This document shows, piece by piece, positions 1 through 8,815 of a stretch of DNA of 64,000 bases. The stretch comes from Candidatus Woesearchaeota archaeon (lineage in GTDB: Archaea > Nanoarchaeota > Nanoarchaeia > Woesearchaeales > JAGVZT01): the NCBI GenBank assembly GCA_017608295.1, contig JAFCGF010000001.1, positions 356,655 to 420,654 on the forward strand, in the 5' to 3' direction. The notes under the pieces were generated by a model that did no database searches, was not told the DNA's origin, and saw only the letters and a list, made by a program, of their open reading frames with translations. Positions within the stretch are counted from its first letter, which is position 1; the number at the start of each line of letters is the position of its first letter. The translations under genes and the position numbers were made by a program.

Positions 1-1177
1 CCTCTGTATTGAGTTTTGTGAGTGCGCCGCCCTGTCCGATGCCCATGCCTTCGCTTGATTCATCTCCACCCTGGTCAAAGCATTCTGGGAACTGTTCCGT
101 GGCGAACTGCCGCATCTGGTCGTACATGTGCTTGGTGAAATTCTGGCGAATCTGGTCGAGGGCCTGGGCCATCTGCATTGGAGAAGGCTTCTGGCTTCCC
201 GGACCACCATGGTTGTCACCGAAATCGCCGCATGTGCCGCCTATTTTCGGCTTGTTCTGGCCGTCACCATCCTGGTCACCCTGGCCGCCGCAACCATCGC
301 CGCATTGTCCCTGACCTTCTCCTTCACCTTCTCCTTCACCCTGGCCGCCGCACTGCTGTTCGATATCAATGAGCAGCTTGCCGTACTGGCGCATCGCGTT
401 GAGATGGTGCCAATAAGAGTCCTCATCAAGTGCAGTTGCGTTGTGCAGGAATGGCCAGCCGAACTTTGTGAGGAAAGGGATGTCGTGCATGCGCTCGACA
501 TAGCTCTTCTCAACACCCATCTCTTCGGTGCCGTCCTTCGCCTTGATCATCTTCGTCTTCTGCTCAGTCAGCTCAGGAGGAGGTGTTATCTTGTGCGACA
601 TCTTGTCCTTGAACTGGAATCCGTAGAATTCCAGGTTCAGGAGAATCGGCCGATAGTGGTCCATGTACTCAGGATGCTGCATGAGGTCGTCCTCAATCGC
701 CTTTCCCATAGTACTGTAGAGCTCGGCAATCGCCTCGCCTCCTTCAGAGGTGAAAAATGCCGAGAGATTGTCCACGACGTCGATGTAGTGCTTGAACACC
801 ATGTCGCCGAATTCCTTCTTGTCCACCTGCTCTCCGAGCCAGTCAAATGAGGTGTAGGCCATCTGCATAAGCACGAGCGCAACACTAAGCTGGTTTGGAA
901 ACAGCATGTAGTGCGACACAGTGTGAAGCAGTATGCCCTCAAGAAGTTGGTCCGTGTCCTCAGTATAGGGCATAAGTGCGCGGACATACTGCTCATCGAT
1001 GGTTACCTGGCGTGCGCCGACCGAGTGCATAATCTCACTCTCGGCCTGCTCGCCGACCAATGCGGGCGGGGCAAGCAGGTTCGGCCTCGGGAAGAAGTGG
1101 TCCAGCACAGTCGGCCAGAGCTTCTGTATCTTCTCCTCGAGCTCCTCGCTTGTGATTTCTTCGTCTGCCATTGTCAT
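1..1177 (-). CDS. Gly/Gln-rich protein next to MoxR, partial
   Basis: This gene runs off the left edge; about 390 N-terminal residues are visible and no stop is reached. The start is ATG at 1177 or, better, ATG at 1171, which has GGAG eight bases upstream. It follows the MoxR-like ATPase gene by about 22 bases, so both are probably one transcript. The first 250 residues are helical and acidic. They contain HTVSHYMLFP around residue 95, which resembles the HExxH helix of MoxR-associated metallopeptidase-like domains but has Thr instead of the catalytic Glu. Next comes a low-complexity Gly/Gln/Glu/Cys segment, then a Gln/Met-rich helix. MoxR ATPases usually pair with VWA proteins, so a VWA domain beyond the edge is plausible but unseen. 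Function unknown. Confidence 0.8.
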   Translation of the reverse strand, partial: MTMADEEITSEELEEKIQKLWPTVLDHFFPRPNLLAPPALVGEQAESEIMHSVGARQVTIDEQYVRALMPYTEDTDQLLEGILLHTVSHYMLFPNQLSVALVLMQMAYTSFDWLGEQVDKKEFGDMVFKHYIDVVDNLSAFFTSEGGEAIAELYSTMGKAIEDDLMQHPEYMDHYRPILLNLEFYGFQFKDKMSHKITPPPELTEQKTKMIKAKDGTEEMGVEKSYVERMHDIPFLTKFGWPFLHNATALDEDSYWHHLNAMRQYGKLLIDIEQQCGGQGEGEGEGEGQGQCGDGCGGQGDQDGDGQNKPKIGGTCGDFGDNHGGPGSQKPSPMQMAQALDQIRQNFTKHMYDQMRQFATEQFPECFDQGGDESSEGMGIGQGGALTKLNTE

Positions 1178-1199
1178 ATCTCCCCAGGGAAGAGAAGAC

Positions 1200-2936
1200 T
1201 TACTCTTCCTCTGGAGTTGCCGTTGCAGCAGAGTTGAATCTTTCTACCCACGGGTTATTGATGTCAATATCGTAGTTCTTGCTCATCTCCTGGCGGATGG
1301 CATGCATGACCGGATGCTCCTGCGTCTCAACCATGTTCCACTGCCTGTCCTTGAGGCTTTTCTCCTCGTCGAAGCCCTTGTCACCCTCGCGGGTGTACGG
1401 GTCGAACTCAGGATTCACAACAACGCCGACAACATCAAAGAACTCCTTGTTCCTCTGGGTGTAGTCCTGCGACATCTCTTCAAGCAAGCTCCTCATGAGG
1501 TGGGAGGTCTGATCCCAGTCACGAGGCGATATCTGCTTCTGCGCAGCATACGTCGCGTCAAAAGGAAGCTTGTGGTTCTCGGTGCACACGACTGCGGCCC
1601 TGTAGATTTCGGTATCGACGGTGTCTTTGCCGAGCCACCAGGCGATGGCGCGCGCGATACTGTCTGCGTCTGATTGGCCGCGGTTACTGAACGGCCCCTC
1701 AATCTTACTCACAGCATGCCCCTTATCAGGATAGTCTGAGGTCATCATCCTCGAAAGCGGAATATGGTCCTCGCTTCTTTTGACACCATACATGAGGCTC
1801 GTGTTCATACAGGCTTCCCACCAGAACGCTACCTTGGTGGCAGTCTGGTCAAAGGGAATCTGGTCGATCTCCCAGAAAATCTGCTCCAAATCCTCGTCGT
1901 TTAGCGGCTCGACATCGAGCAGGGGAGCGAGAACCTCTTCTCTGTACTGGGTTCTCAGGTCAGTGGTCTGGCTCACAAGACTCTGGAAGTGCCCCAGGTT
2001 GGATTCCATCAAAGGCATGATTTCTCTGCGCACGATGTCGGTGATCATCTCCTTGGCAATCGCGTCTGACAGGGGGTCCACGCGGTCACTATCTTTCATT
2101 GACTCGCGGTAGAGCCCTACCAGCTCGTCAATTTTCTTGAAAGAGGCCATGAGCTGCTCAGGAGTCTGCTCCAGCTTTGGCAGCGTCACTTCGCCGATGT
2201 GCATCATCGCTTTCACAATATCTCGTGCAGCCCCTTCGGGGGCATTGAGGAATTGCTCTGCATACATTTCAGGCAATTTGTCCACCCTGCCGCCCATCAG
2301 CTCGACCGCCTTGTTGATATTAGCCGTCTTTTTCTTATCTTGTGCAAGCCTGGGCAGGGGCCAGTGCTCAGATGAGCTGGTCAGCCTGTCCATCAGGGCG
2401 TAGGTCAGCTGGAAGCTTCCCTCGTCGACCGGGTTGATGGTGTAGAACCCCGGCCTCTTGCCTGTATCAATTGAATACGAGTTCGCATAGGTCCAGATGC
2501 CGTCCTCGATTCCGGTGAGGACGAGTGACTGCAGCTTGGTCGGAATTCTGAGAAGCTCGTCAACGTTGAAGAAAGGCATCATGTGCCCGAGAATCCAGAC
2601 AACCCATTCATTTCCCTGGTGAAGGGCTCCGTAATGGAGATGGCCTGTCAAATCCTCCTTGGTGAGGTCTGGTGTGCCTCGAACAAGGACACGGCTTGTC
2701 ATGTCCGGTGAAACGCCGCCGAGCATGCCGCACACAAGCCCGGCAAGAGATGTCTTACCCGAGCTTGGATCTCCCTTCAGGAGCTGGCGTCCCTTCGTGA
2801 AATACGTCAGGAACGAGAGCGTTGTGTTCCAATTTTCGATCTTAAGATCGCCAATCTGTTCGGAACTTTGGTCTAGATAATATCGCTGGAGGAGATCGTG
2901 CATAGCATGCGCACGCTCTCTCAACGTCGAACCCAT
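1200..2936 (-). CDS. MoxR-like AAA+ ATPase
   Basis: A 578-residue AAA+ protein. Walker A is GDPSSGKT at residues 55-62. The Walker B region reads FFNVDELLRI at about 120-130. The sensor region TINPVDEGSFQL followed by LMDRL matches the MoxR pattern (NP.EEGTY.L...LDRF). MoxR ATPases usually act as chaperones with a VWA partner to insert metals or remodel complexes. The AAA part fills the first 250 residues; the C-terminal 300 residues are helical and not recognised, so the protein is much longer than a typical MoxR of about 330. The start ATG has GGAGGAC seven bases upstream. The partner gene follows at 1177. The ATPase class is sure; the substrate is unknown. Confidence 0.88.
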   Translation of the reverse strand: MGSTLRERAHAMHDLLQRYYLDQSSEQIGDLKIENWNTTLSFLTYFTKGRQLLKGDPSSGKTSLAGLVCGMLGGVSPDMTSRVLVRGTPDLTKEDLTGHLHYGALHQGNEWVVWILGHMMPFFNVDELLRIPTKLQSLVLTGIEDGIWTYANSYSIDTGKRPGFYTINPVDEGSFQLTYALMDRLTSSSEHWPLPRLAQDKKKTANINKAVELMGGRVDKLPEMYAEQFLNAPEGAARDIVKAMMHIGEVTLPKLEQTPEQLMASFKKIDELVGLYRESMKDSDRVDPLSDAIAKEMITDIVRREIMPLMESNLGHFQSLVSQTTDLRTQYREEVLAPLLDVEPLNDEDLEQIFWEIDQIPFDQTATKVAFWWEACMNTSLMYGVKRSEDHIPLSRMMTSDYPDKGHAVSKIEGPFSNRGQSDADSIARAIAWWLGKDTVDTEIYRAAVVCTENHKLPFDATYAAQKQISPRDWDQTSHLMRSLLEEMSQDYTQRNKEFFDVVGVVVNPEFDPYTREGDKGFDEEKSLKDRQWNMVETQEHPVMHAIRQEMSKNYDIDINNPWVERFNSAATATPEEE

Positions 2937-2947
2937 AGGTAGTCCTC

Positions 2948-2978
2948 CGACGCCAATTGCTAGATGTGGGGGGCGTCG
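2948..2978 (-). promoter_or_regulatory. 5' leader hairpin of the MoxR operon
   Basis: Perfect seven-base arms CGACGCC and GGCGTCG (2948-2954 and 2972-2978) surround a 17-base loop, just upstream of the ribosome binding site of the MoxR gene. A TATA-like GATTTAAAAGG at about 3001-3011 (read leftward) would start transcription near 2978, so the hairpin would form the very 5' end of the mRNA. A role in mRNA stability or translation is inferred. Confidence 0.45.
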
Positions 2979-3088
2979 TTTGAAGGGGGTCTTAAGTTCC
3001 TTTTAAATCTTTCTACTTTAGAGTGGTGATATTTTTCGAAATTAAGATTTTTCCGCCTTTTGAATCTCCAGTTTCCACTATCAAAAAG

Positions 3089-3160
3089 TTTATATATGAG
3101 TTTGACCATACACTACTAGATATTGTGTATTGAAAAATTCCAAAACACAAGATGTTGTGT
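3089..3160 (+). promoter_or_regulatory. nrdJ promoter with two NrdR-like boxes
   Basis: A TATA box TTTATATAT lies at 3089-3097. Two 16-base sites follow: 3113-3128 (CTACTAGATATTGTGT) and 3145-3160 (ACACAAGATGTTGTGT). Against the NrdR consensus acaCwAtATaTwGtgt they match 13 and 14 of 16 positions. They are 32 bases apart, the three-helical-turn spacing known for tandem NrdR boxes. The first box covers the expected transcription start, a position that suits repression. The ATP/dATP-sensing repressor NrdR is not encoded in this window. Confidence 0.7.
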
Positions 3161-3233
3161 TCCTTTGGAGCGTACGGGGGCATATATTGGGGAGGAGTGA
3201 GCACTTTCCCATGCTGGGTGAGAGGTGACGTAG

Positions 3234-6200
3234 TTGGCTGATGAGAATGATATTATTACTGAAGAGCAGGAGGCGCTCTGTCCAGAAACAACTTCAGAAA
3301 AAAGGGTTGATTTTCCGCAGGAAGGATTGACTGTTCCAAGGTTTTTTACCATAAAAGGCAAGGACGCCTTTTCAAGCGTGGAATACGAGAAGCGTACGTC
3401 AGTGATAAGGAATCCCGACGGCACGACAGTGTTCGAGCGGGACGATGTTGAGGTTCCAAAGCAATGGAGCCAGGTCGCTACCGATATTCTTGCGCAGAAA
3501 TATTTCAGGAAGGCAGGAGTGCCCCAGGTAAAGGCAGACGGCACTCCGCTTCTTGATGAGAAAGGTAGCCAGGTATTTGGAGGCGAATACAGCATAAAGC
3601 AGATTTTGTCAAGGATTGTGGCCTGCTGGCGCCACTGGGGGGAGCAGTACAGCTACTTCTCTACCAAAGAAGACGCTCAGGCATTCTATGATGAGCTTTC
3701 CTATATGATGCTCCACCAGTACGCAGCCCCAAACTCTCCGCAGTGGTTCAACACAGGGCTTTTCAATTCCTATAACATCACCGGGCCGAGCCAGGGGCAC
3801 TGGTATGTCGACCCTGCGACAAATGAGCTGAAAGAGTCTGCCAATGCATATGAGAGGCCGCAGCCCCACGCCTGCTTCATCCAGAGCGTGGACGATGATC
3901 TGGTCAATCCAGGTGGCATCTTCGACCTCGTGCTGAGAGAGGCGCGCATCTTCAAGTACGGCTCAGGGACAGGAACAAATTTCTCGAGCATCCGAGGTAA
4001 GGGTGAGCCTCTTTCCGGAGGAGGGACGTCTTCAGGTCTCCTCTCCTTCCTTAAGGTGAATGACACTGCAGCGGGCTCTGTCAAGTCGGGCGGCACGACA
4101 AGGCGTGCGGCGAAGATGCTCTCATTAGATATGGACCATCCTGAGATTGAGGACTTCATCCTCTGGAAGGTCAAGGAAGAACACAAGGTGGCGCATCTCG
4201 TCGCCGGCAGCAGACTGAACGCGGACGCGCTGGATGCCATCATGCACGCGGTCGTGGAGAACAAGAGCTCGGACCAGACGCAGAACCCGGAGCTTGCGAG
4301 GGCGATGTCCCATGCGTTGAGGGAGAATGTGCCTGCCCGCTATATTCTCAGGGCATTGCATCTGGCAGAGCAGGGCCATACTTCTATCGACATCGCAACA
4401 TTCGATACTGATTACAATGGCGAGGCCTATGGTACAGTCACTGGCCAGAATGGGAACAACAGCGTGAGGATTCCTAACAGCTTCTTCAACGCAGTCGAGC
4501 GAGACGAGGACTGGAACCTCATCCGCAGGACTGACGGTGACATCTTCAAGACCCTGAAGGCGCGTAAGCTGTGGGAGGACATAGGCTATGCTGCCTGGTG
4601 CTGCGCAGACCCAGGCATCCAGTGCAACGACACCATCAACGAATGGCACACCTGCCCTGCCTCAGGTCCTATCCGCGGAAGCAATCCCTGCAGCGAATAC
4701 ATGTTCCTGGACAATACAGCATGCAATCTCGCGTCGCTTAATCTTGTGAAGTTCTTTGACGAGGAGACAAGTAAATTTGACATTGATGCGTATCGCCATG
4801 CCATCCGCCTCTGGACAATCGTCCTTGAGATAAGCGTGCTGATGGCGCAGTTCCCGAGTCAAGAAATAGGGAAGCTGAGCTATGACTACAGGACTCTTGG
4901 CCTGGGCTATGCGAACCTCGGGACTCTTCTCATGGTGCAAGGCATTCCCTATGACAGCGAGGAAGGAAGAGCCTTATGCGGAGCTCTTACCTCAATGCTG
5001 TGCGGCGAGGCCTATGCTGCCTCTGCAGAGATGGCAAAGCATCTCGGCCCGTTCAAGGGCTATGACAAGAACAAGGAGCACATGCTTCGTGTCATCCGCA
5101 ACCATCGAAGAGCAGCATACAACGCGAAGCCCGATGAATATGAGAATCTGACAATAACGCCAAGGGGAATCAATCCTCAGCAGTGCCCGCCTGAACTACT
5201 CGAGGCAGCCCGCTCCTCGTGGGACAGCGCACTATCTGCTGGAGAGCAGTACGGCTACAGGAACGCACAGGTCACTGCGCTGGCCCCAACTGGTACAATC
5301 TCGCTCGTCATGGATTGCGACACCACCGGGATAGAGCCTGACTTCGCACTGGTGAAGTTCAAGAAGCTGGCGGGCGGGGGCTATTTCAAGATTGTGAACA
5401 ACTCCGTCCAGAGGGCGCTTCGCACCCTGGGTTATCCAGATGAGCAGATTGAGGACATCGAGAATTATTGCAGGGGGCACGGCACTCTCGGGGGAGCACC
5501 TCATGTGAGCCTCGACTCTCTCAAGGGCAAAGGGCTGAGTGATGAAGTTCTTGAGAAGGTCGAGAAGATGCTGCCGAATGCCTTCGAGCTGAGCTTTGTG
5601 TTCAATACTTACACCCTCGGGGAGGAATTGCTCCATCAGCTCGGCGCCACTGAAGAGCAGCTGGCAGAGCCTGATTTTGATGTGCTGAAGTTTCTGGGCT
5701 ATTCCCGGCAGGAGATTGAGTCGGCGAATGAATACGCGTGCGGCACGATGATGTTGGAAGGCGCGCCGCATCTCAAAAAAGACCATTATCCTGTGTTTGA
5801 CTGCGCTTCCACTTGTGGCAGGAAGGGCGAGCGCTTCATCCATACCCATGGCCACATTGGGATGATGGCTGGTGCCCAGCCTTTTATCTCAGGTGCTATC
5901 AGCAAGACGATTAATATGCCTGAGGAATCGACAATACTCGACATCCAGGAGGCCTATCTAGAGGCGTGGAGGCAGATGCTCAAGGGTGTGGCATTATATA
6001 GGGATAACAGCAAGCTGAGCCAGCCCCTCTTGGGAAAGGCCCATGAGGATCTCTTCCAGGTGAATATCGAGGACGATATCGATGAGAAGATTGGTCCGAG
6101 GGATGTGCAGGCAGCTGCCACTGAGATGGTTTCCCCCAAGAGACGCCGGCTGCCCAAGAAAAGGCGCGGTTTTGTCCAGGAGGCAACGATTGGAGGCCAT

Positions 6201-6758
6201 AAGGTCTACTTACGTACTGGAGAGTATGCTGAGGGCAATCTCGGCGAAATTTTCATCGACATGTACAAGGAAGGCGCTTCATATCGGACTCTGCTGAGCT
6301 GCTTTGCCATCTCGGTGAGTAAGGCACTGCAGTACGGAGTCCCGCTGTCGGAATTCGTGGACTCGTTCACCTTCACGCGCTTTGAGCCTGCTGGGATTGT
6401 GTACGGCCATCCAAGAGTGAAGAGCGCGATGAGCGTTCTTGATTTCGTGTTCCGCGTGCTGGGTTATGAATACCTTGGCAGGACTGATTTCCTCCACGTG
6501 AAGCCGGACGACGGCACTATCCAGACTCAGCTCTCGCCCAGGAAACGCGCAGCACTGGCAGACACTGACTCTGCCACTGGCCTCGGCCCTAAGGCTGAGA
6601 TGAACGGCAATCCCGACGACCGTTTGGATAAGATTCAGGAAGCAAGAGTCAAGGGCTATGCAGGAGAGCCCTGCCAGCAGTGCGGCTCTCTCAGGGTAAG
6701 GCGAAACGGCGCATGTCTCGTGTGCGAGGACTGCGGCACCACATCAGGCTGCAGCTGA
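3234..6758 (+). CDS. nrdJ: Adenosylcobalamin-dependent ribonucleotide reductase (class II)
   Basis: Reduces ribonucleotides to deoxyribonucleotides using coenzyme B12, so dNTP supply needs neither oxygen nor a glycyl radical. At 1174 residues it has the size of the long NrdJ type with a C-terminal zinc ribbon. Visible landmarks are FKYGSGTGTNFSSIRG, GSNPCSEYMFLDNTACNLASLNL-type active-site sequence near residues 485-505, the ALAPTGTISL stretch near 685, and a Cys-rich tail CQQCG...CLVCEDCG that probably combines metal binding with the redox-active cysteine pair. The start is TTG at 3234, chosen because GAGAGGTGA lies seven bases upstream and the reading frame has no nearby ATG. No intein is seen. 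It stands alone behind a TATA promoter with NrdR-like boxes. Confidence 0.96.
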   Translation: MADENDIITEEQEALCPETTSEKRVDFPQEGLTVPRFFTIKGKDAFSSVEYEKRTSVIRNPDGTTVFERDDVEVPKQWSQVATDILAQKYFRKAGVPQVKADGTPLLDEKGSQVFGGEYSIKQILSRIVACWRHWGEQYSYFSTKEDAQAFYDELSYMMLHQYAAPNSPQWFNTGLFNSYNITGPSQGHWYVDPATNELKESANAYERPQPHACFIQSVDDDLVNPGGIFDLVLREARIFKYGSGTGTNFSSIRGKGEPLSGGGTSSGLLSFLKVNDTAAGSVKSGGTTRRAAKMLSLDMDHPEIEDFILWKVKEEHKVAHLVAGSRLNADALDAIMHAVVENKSSDQTQNPELARAMSHALRENVPARYILRALHLAEQGHTSIDIATFDTDYNGEAYGTVTGQNGNNSVRIPNSFFNAVERDEDWNLIRRTDGDIFKTLKARKLWEDIGYAAWCCADPGIQCNDTINEWHTCPASGPIRGSNPCSEYMFLDNTACNLASLNLVKFFDEETSKFDIDAYRHAIRLWTIVLEISVLMAQFPSQEIGKLSYDYRTLGLGYANLGTLLMVQGIPYDSEEGRALCGALTSMLCGEAYAASAEMAKHLGPFKGYDKNKEHMLRVIRNHRRAAYNAKPDEYENLTITPRGINPQQCPPELLEAARSSWDSALSAGEQYGYRNAQVTALAPTGTISLVMDCDTTGIEPDFALVKFKKLAGGGYFKIVNNSVQRALRTLGYPDEQIEDIENYCRGHGTLGGAPHVSLDSLKGKGLSDEVLEKVEKMLPNAFELSFVFNTYTLGEELLHQLGATEEQLAEPDFDVLKFLGYSRQEIESANEYACGTMMLEGAPHLKKDHYPVFDCASTCGRKGERFIHTHGHIGMMAGAQPFISGAISKTINMPEESTILDIQEAYLEAWRQMLKGVALYRDNSKLSQPLLGKAHEDLFQVNIEDDIDEKIGPRDVQAAATEMVSPKRRRLPKKRRGFVQEATIGGHKVYLRTGEYAEGNLGEIFIDMYKEGASYRTLLSCFAISVSKALQYGVPLSEFVDSFTFTRFEPAGIVYGHPRVKSAMSVLDFVFRVLGYEYLGRTDFLHVKPDDGTIQTQLSPRKRAALADTDSATGLGPKAEMNGNPDDRLDKIQEARVKGYAGEPCQQCGSLRVRRNGACLVCEDCGTTSGCS

Positions 6759-6869
6759 AAATATCGTCGAAAACCGAGCTTTTCCATCTGTCGTACGGCT
6801 AGCGCTCATTTTCTCCTCAGAACGTTTTTGATGCCGTATTTGTTTCCCTATTCTTGAGGTTGGGAAAAC

Positions 6870-7718
6870 ATGACCAAACTATTGACAAAACTGAAAGACA
6901 AACTAGATGCAATGGAACCCCCGGTAGATGATAACCCGGTGATTGACAACGTAGCCCCGCGATTCGCGCTTTTGGACGCAGGACCCGAACGCCTCAGCGA
7001 AGTCATCGAGGATTTCTTCGCAGAGCAGGATGTGAAGCTAAAAGAGTGCGGTTGGGATATCTATAACCCCGATGCTGGAGAGAAAATCCACATGCCTTAC
7101 TATGGGGTCTATACACTTGGCGGAGAGGAAGTGCTCGACGATGTCCGCTCTGAGATTACGAAATACAAAGCCATAGTTGATGAGAAGCAGAAGGCATACG
7201 ACGATGTGGAAGCAAAGCTCACTCTTACAAAGCAGACAGGAGGCATCTTCAGCAAGATTGTCGAGACCACCAAGGCAAACCCCCAGAAGAAGGACCTGGA
7301 ACGGGAGCTTCTCGATGCCCAGTCCACCCTGCGCAGGAGGCATGAGCAGCTCACTGCATTCGAGGCAGGAGAGTCCTATCTTGATGCTGGGGAATGCCGC
7401 GCGAATAAGGTGTGGCCCTATATCCGCGCCCTCGAGATAAGCACAATTGCACACACCTCTGAAAAGGAATACGATTCGAGCGTGACCATCACCTCCAGGC
7501 TGTTTGACAGGGAAGCATATGCCCTTGCAAAAGAGCTTGCGGAGCACATCCACGAGGAGCTTCCTGAGCTCACAGTCACACTGGGCAACCACCATGACAT
7601 AGCCTGTAGCTGGCTGGTGCCACTCCTCGAATTTGGGAGGTATGGGCTGGATAAGTGGAGCGGCGGGATGCAGAGAGTGCCTTTCCTTTACTATCTGGAA
7701 GACGTGGAAACAGAATAA
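6870..7718 (+). CDS. Coiled-coil protein of unknown function
   Basis: A 282-residue soluble protein that I do not recognise. Residues 1-85 are acidic and may form a small folded domain. Residues 85-170 are charged and heptad-like (DEKQKAYDDVEAKL, DLERELLDAQSTLRRR), which fits a coiled coil. The C-terminal 110 residues are mixed and end in an aromatic stretch. There is no signal peptide or membrane segment. It starts about 110 bases after nrdJ, with a weak GAGGT upstream of the ATG, and has no clear promoter of its own, so read-through from nrdJ is possible. Confidence 0.75.
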   Translation: MTKLLTKLKDKLDAMEPPVDDNPVIDNVAPRFALLDAGPERLSEVIEDFFAEQDVKLKECGWDIYNPDAGEKIHMPYYGVYTLGGEEVLDDVRSEITKYKAIVDEKQKAYDDVEAKLTLTKQTGGIFSKIVETTKANPQKKDLERELLDAQSTLRRRHEQLTAFEAGESYLDAGECRANKVWPYIRALEISTIAHTSEKEYDSSVTITSRLFDREAYALAKELAEHIHEELPELTVTLGNHHDIACSWLVPLLEFGRYGLDKWSGGMQRVPFLYYLEDVETE

Positions 7719-7746
7719 TCAACCTACAGGGGCGGCTGGCATACTC

Positions 7747-8196
7747 TCACGATTTGGCCCGTGCTGCCAGCTTGTCCCTTATTATTTTTATTTGCGAGAG
7801 CTTTGCGGTTTTGAGAATGTTTTTTGTCTTGAGGTAGAATCCCTTGCAGTAGTCTCTTGTCTGTTCAATCTCTTCTTGGCTCACTGGCCTGTCAGTGTAA
7901 TACTGGAGCCTGTTTCTGTTGTCGAATGCTTTCATAATCATGCGTGTATCTTCTTTGGTATAAGGTGGAACTAGGAACTTCCTCATGAACTCCAGGGAAC
8001 AGGAATGGATTTCGCTCGTCACCCCAATTCGAAGCATGAGGGAATAGAGTGAATAGTAGAACACGTAGTGGATTTTTGCTGTTGTCCAAATCTCGCTTGT
8101 TTCTTTGTTGTCTAGGCTATTAAGTGTCGCTTCAGCCATCCTTAAGTAGGAATTTGATTGTTTCTCATCAGGTATCACTAGTCTTAGTCCTCTCAT
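7747..8196 (-). CDS. HEPN-like protein of a nucleotidyltransferase pair
   Basis: A helical protein of about 150 residues. The ATG at 8196 is chosen because it comes four bases after the stop of the nucleotidyltransferase gene and has GGTGGTG upstream. The central KIHYVFYYSLYSLMLRIG helix and the later DNRNRLQYYTDRPV motif resemble HEPN domains, whose signature is R-x4-6-H. Here a Tyr stands where His is usual, as also happens in nucleotidyltransferase-linked HEPN families. Such pairs are known as toxin-antitoxin modules in which the MNT enzyme AMPylates the HEPN ribonuclease to silence it. Whether this one is an active RNase is uncertain. Confidence 0.65.
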   Translation of the reverse strand: MRGLRLVIPDEKQSNSYLRMAEATLNSLDNKETSEIWTTAKIHYVFYYSLYSLMLRIGVTSEIHSCSLEFMRKFLVPPYTKEDTRMIMKAFDNRNRLQYYTDRPVSQEEIEQTRDYCKGFYLKTKNILKTAKLSQIKIIRDKLAARAKS

Positions 8197-8200
8197 TTGC

Positions 8201-8803
8201 TTACAACACCACCTTATCGAGACCATAGTAATGCTTCCAAACATTCCTTACGAAGGATTCTATGCCAAATATCAGAATATGATGGTTGACAATCGAGCCC
8301 CATAAGTTATTCTTCTGCTCAAGAAGCCTTCTAAACTCTTTTGGCGAGAAATGGAAAAGGTCTACGTCCGCACCAAGGGTTTTTCCGGTCTCGTCGTAAT
8401 CTTTCTCCTTTTTCTTGCCAATGACAAAGACATCTACGTCAGACGCCTTATTCTGTGTGCCCTTTGCATAGCTGCCGAAGATGCCTACGATGCGGTCATC
8501 ATCCTTGAAGGTGTACCTGAGTTGTAGATGTTTCTTGAGGAATTCCATCTTGCGCGTGTGCTCGCTGATTGCAAGTACGTCCTGAATCTCGGAGAAATCA
8601 TGATTCAAGTAATACAATACCTGCCTTCCCCTCGGCTGGGCGCGTAAGATTGCCTGATCTTCGAGCTCCCGCAACGCAAGGGCAATCGCCTTCTGGCTCA
8701 TGGGGATTTTGCCGACAAGCTCCCTTCCGTGTATCTGTCGATTGTAATCGCCGAGGAACTGTTTCAGAATGTTGTAGTGTTTATTGTGTAACATATTACT
8801 CAT
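8201..8803 (-). CDS. Winged-helix nucleotidyltransferase (MNT-type antitoxin)
   Basis: A 200-residue protein. Residues 1-80 look like a winged helix (ELVGKIPMSQKAIALALRELEDQAILR, then a basic wing RAQPRGRQVLYYL). Residues 95-180 form a minimal nucleotidyltransferase domain with GSYAKGT and DVDVFVI; the Gly-Ser and the Asp-x-Asp pair bind nucleotide and metal. It is coupled to the HEPN-like gene four bases downstream. The ATG lies inside a perfect 18-base palindrome and about 22 bases from a TATA-like sequence, so the mRNA is probably leaderless and the protein may repress its own synthesis. Function as antitoxin is inferred from the family. Confidence 0.85.
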   Translation of the reverse strand: MSNMLHNKHYNILKQFLGDYNRQIHGRELVGKIPMSQKAIALALRELEDQAILRAQPRGRQVLYYLNHDFSEIQDVLAISEHTRKMEFLKKHLQLRYTFKDDDRIVGIFGSYAKGTQNKASDVDVFVIGKKKEKDYDETGKTLGADVDLFHFSPKEFRRLLEQKNNLWGSIVNHHILIFGIESFVRNVWKHYYGLDKVVL

Positions 8804-8812
8804 ATGAGTAAT
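8795..8812 (-). promoter_or_regulatory. Perfect 18-bp palindrome at the nucleotidyltransferase start
   Basis: ATTACTCATATGAGTAAT is a perfect inverted repeat that contains the start codon (8801-8803). The TATA-like ATTTAAATA at 8821-8829 (read leftward) predicts a transcription start inside the palindrome. A bound protein would block initiation. The winged helix of the gene's own product is the obvious candidate. Confidence 0.65.
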
Positions 8813-8815
8813 TTT

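Noticed and set aside
128..850. Rightward 240-residue reading frame at the left edge
   Set aside because: It lies opposite the partial leftward gene, which has a ribosome binding site, operon context and sensible composition.
3013..3595. Leftward reading frames over the nrdJ promoter and 5' end
   Set aside because: They cross the promoter elements and the start of nrdJ, have no ribosome binding site and no recognisable domain.
3234..6758. Intein in the long ribonucleotide reductase
   Set aside because: The 1174-residue length fits the zinc-ribbon NrdJ type, motifs run in normal order without interruption, and no splicing-block sequences were seen.
6759..6869. Terminator after nrdJ
   Set aside because: No convincing stem followed by a T-run; only scattered T-rich stretches.
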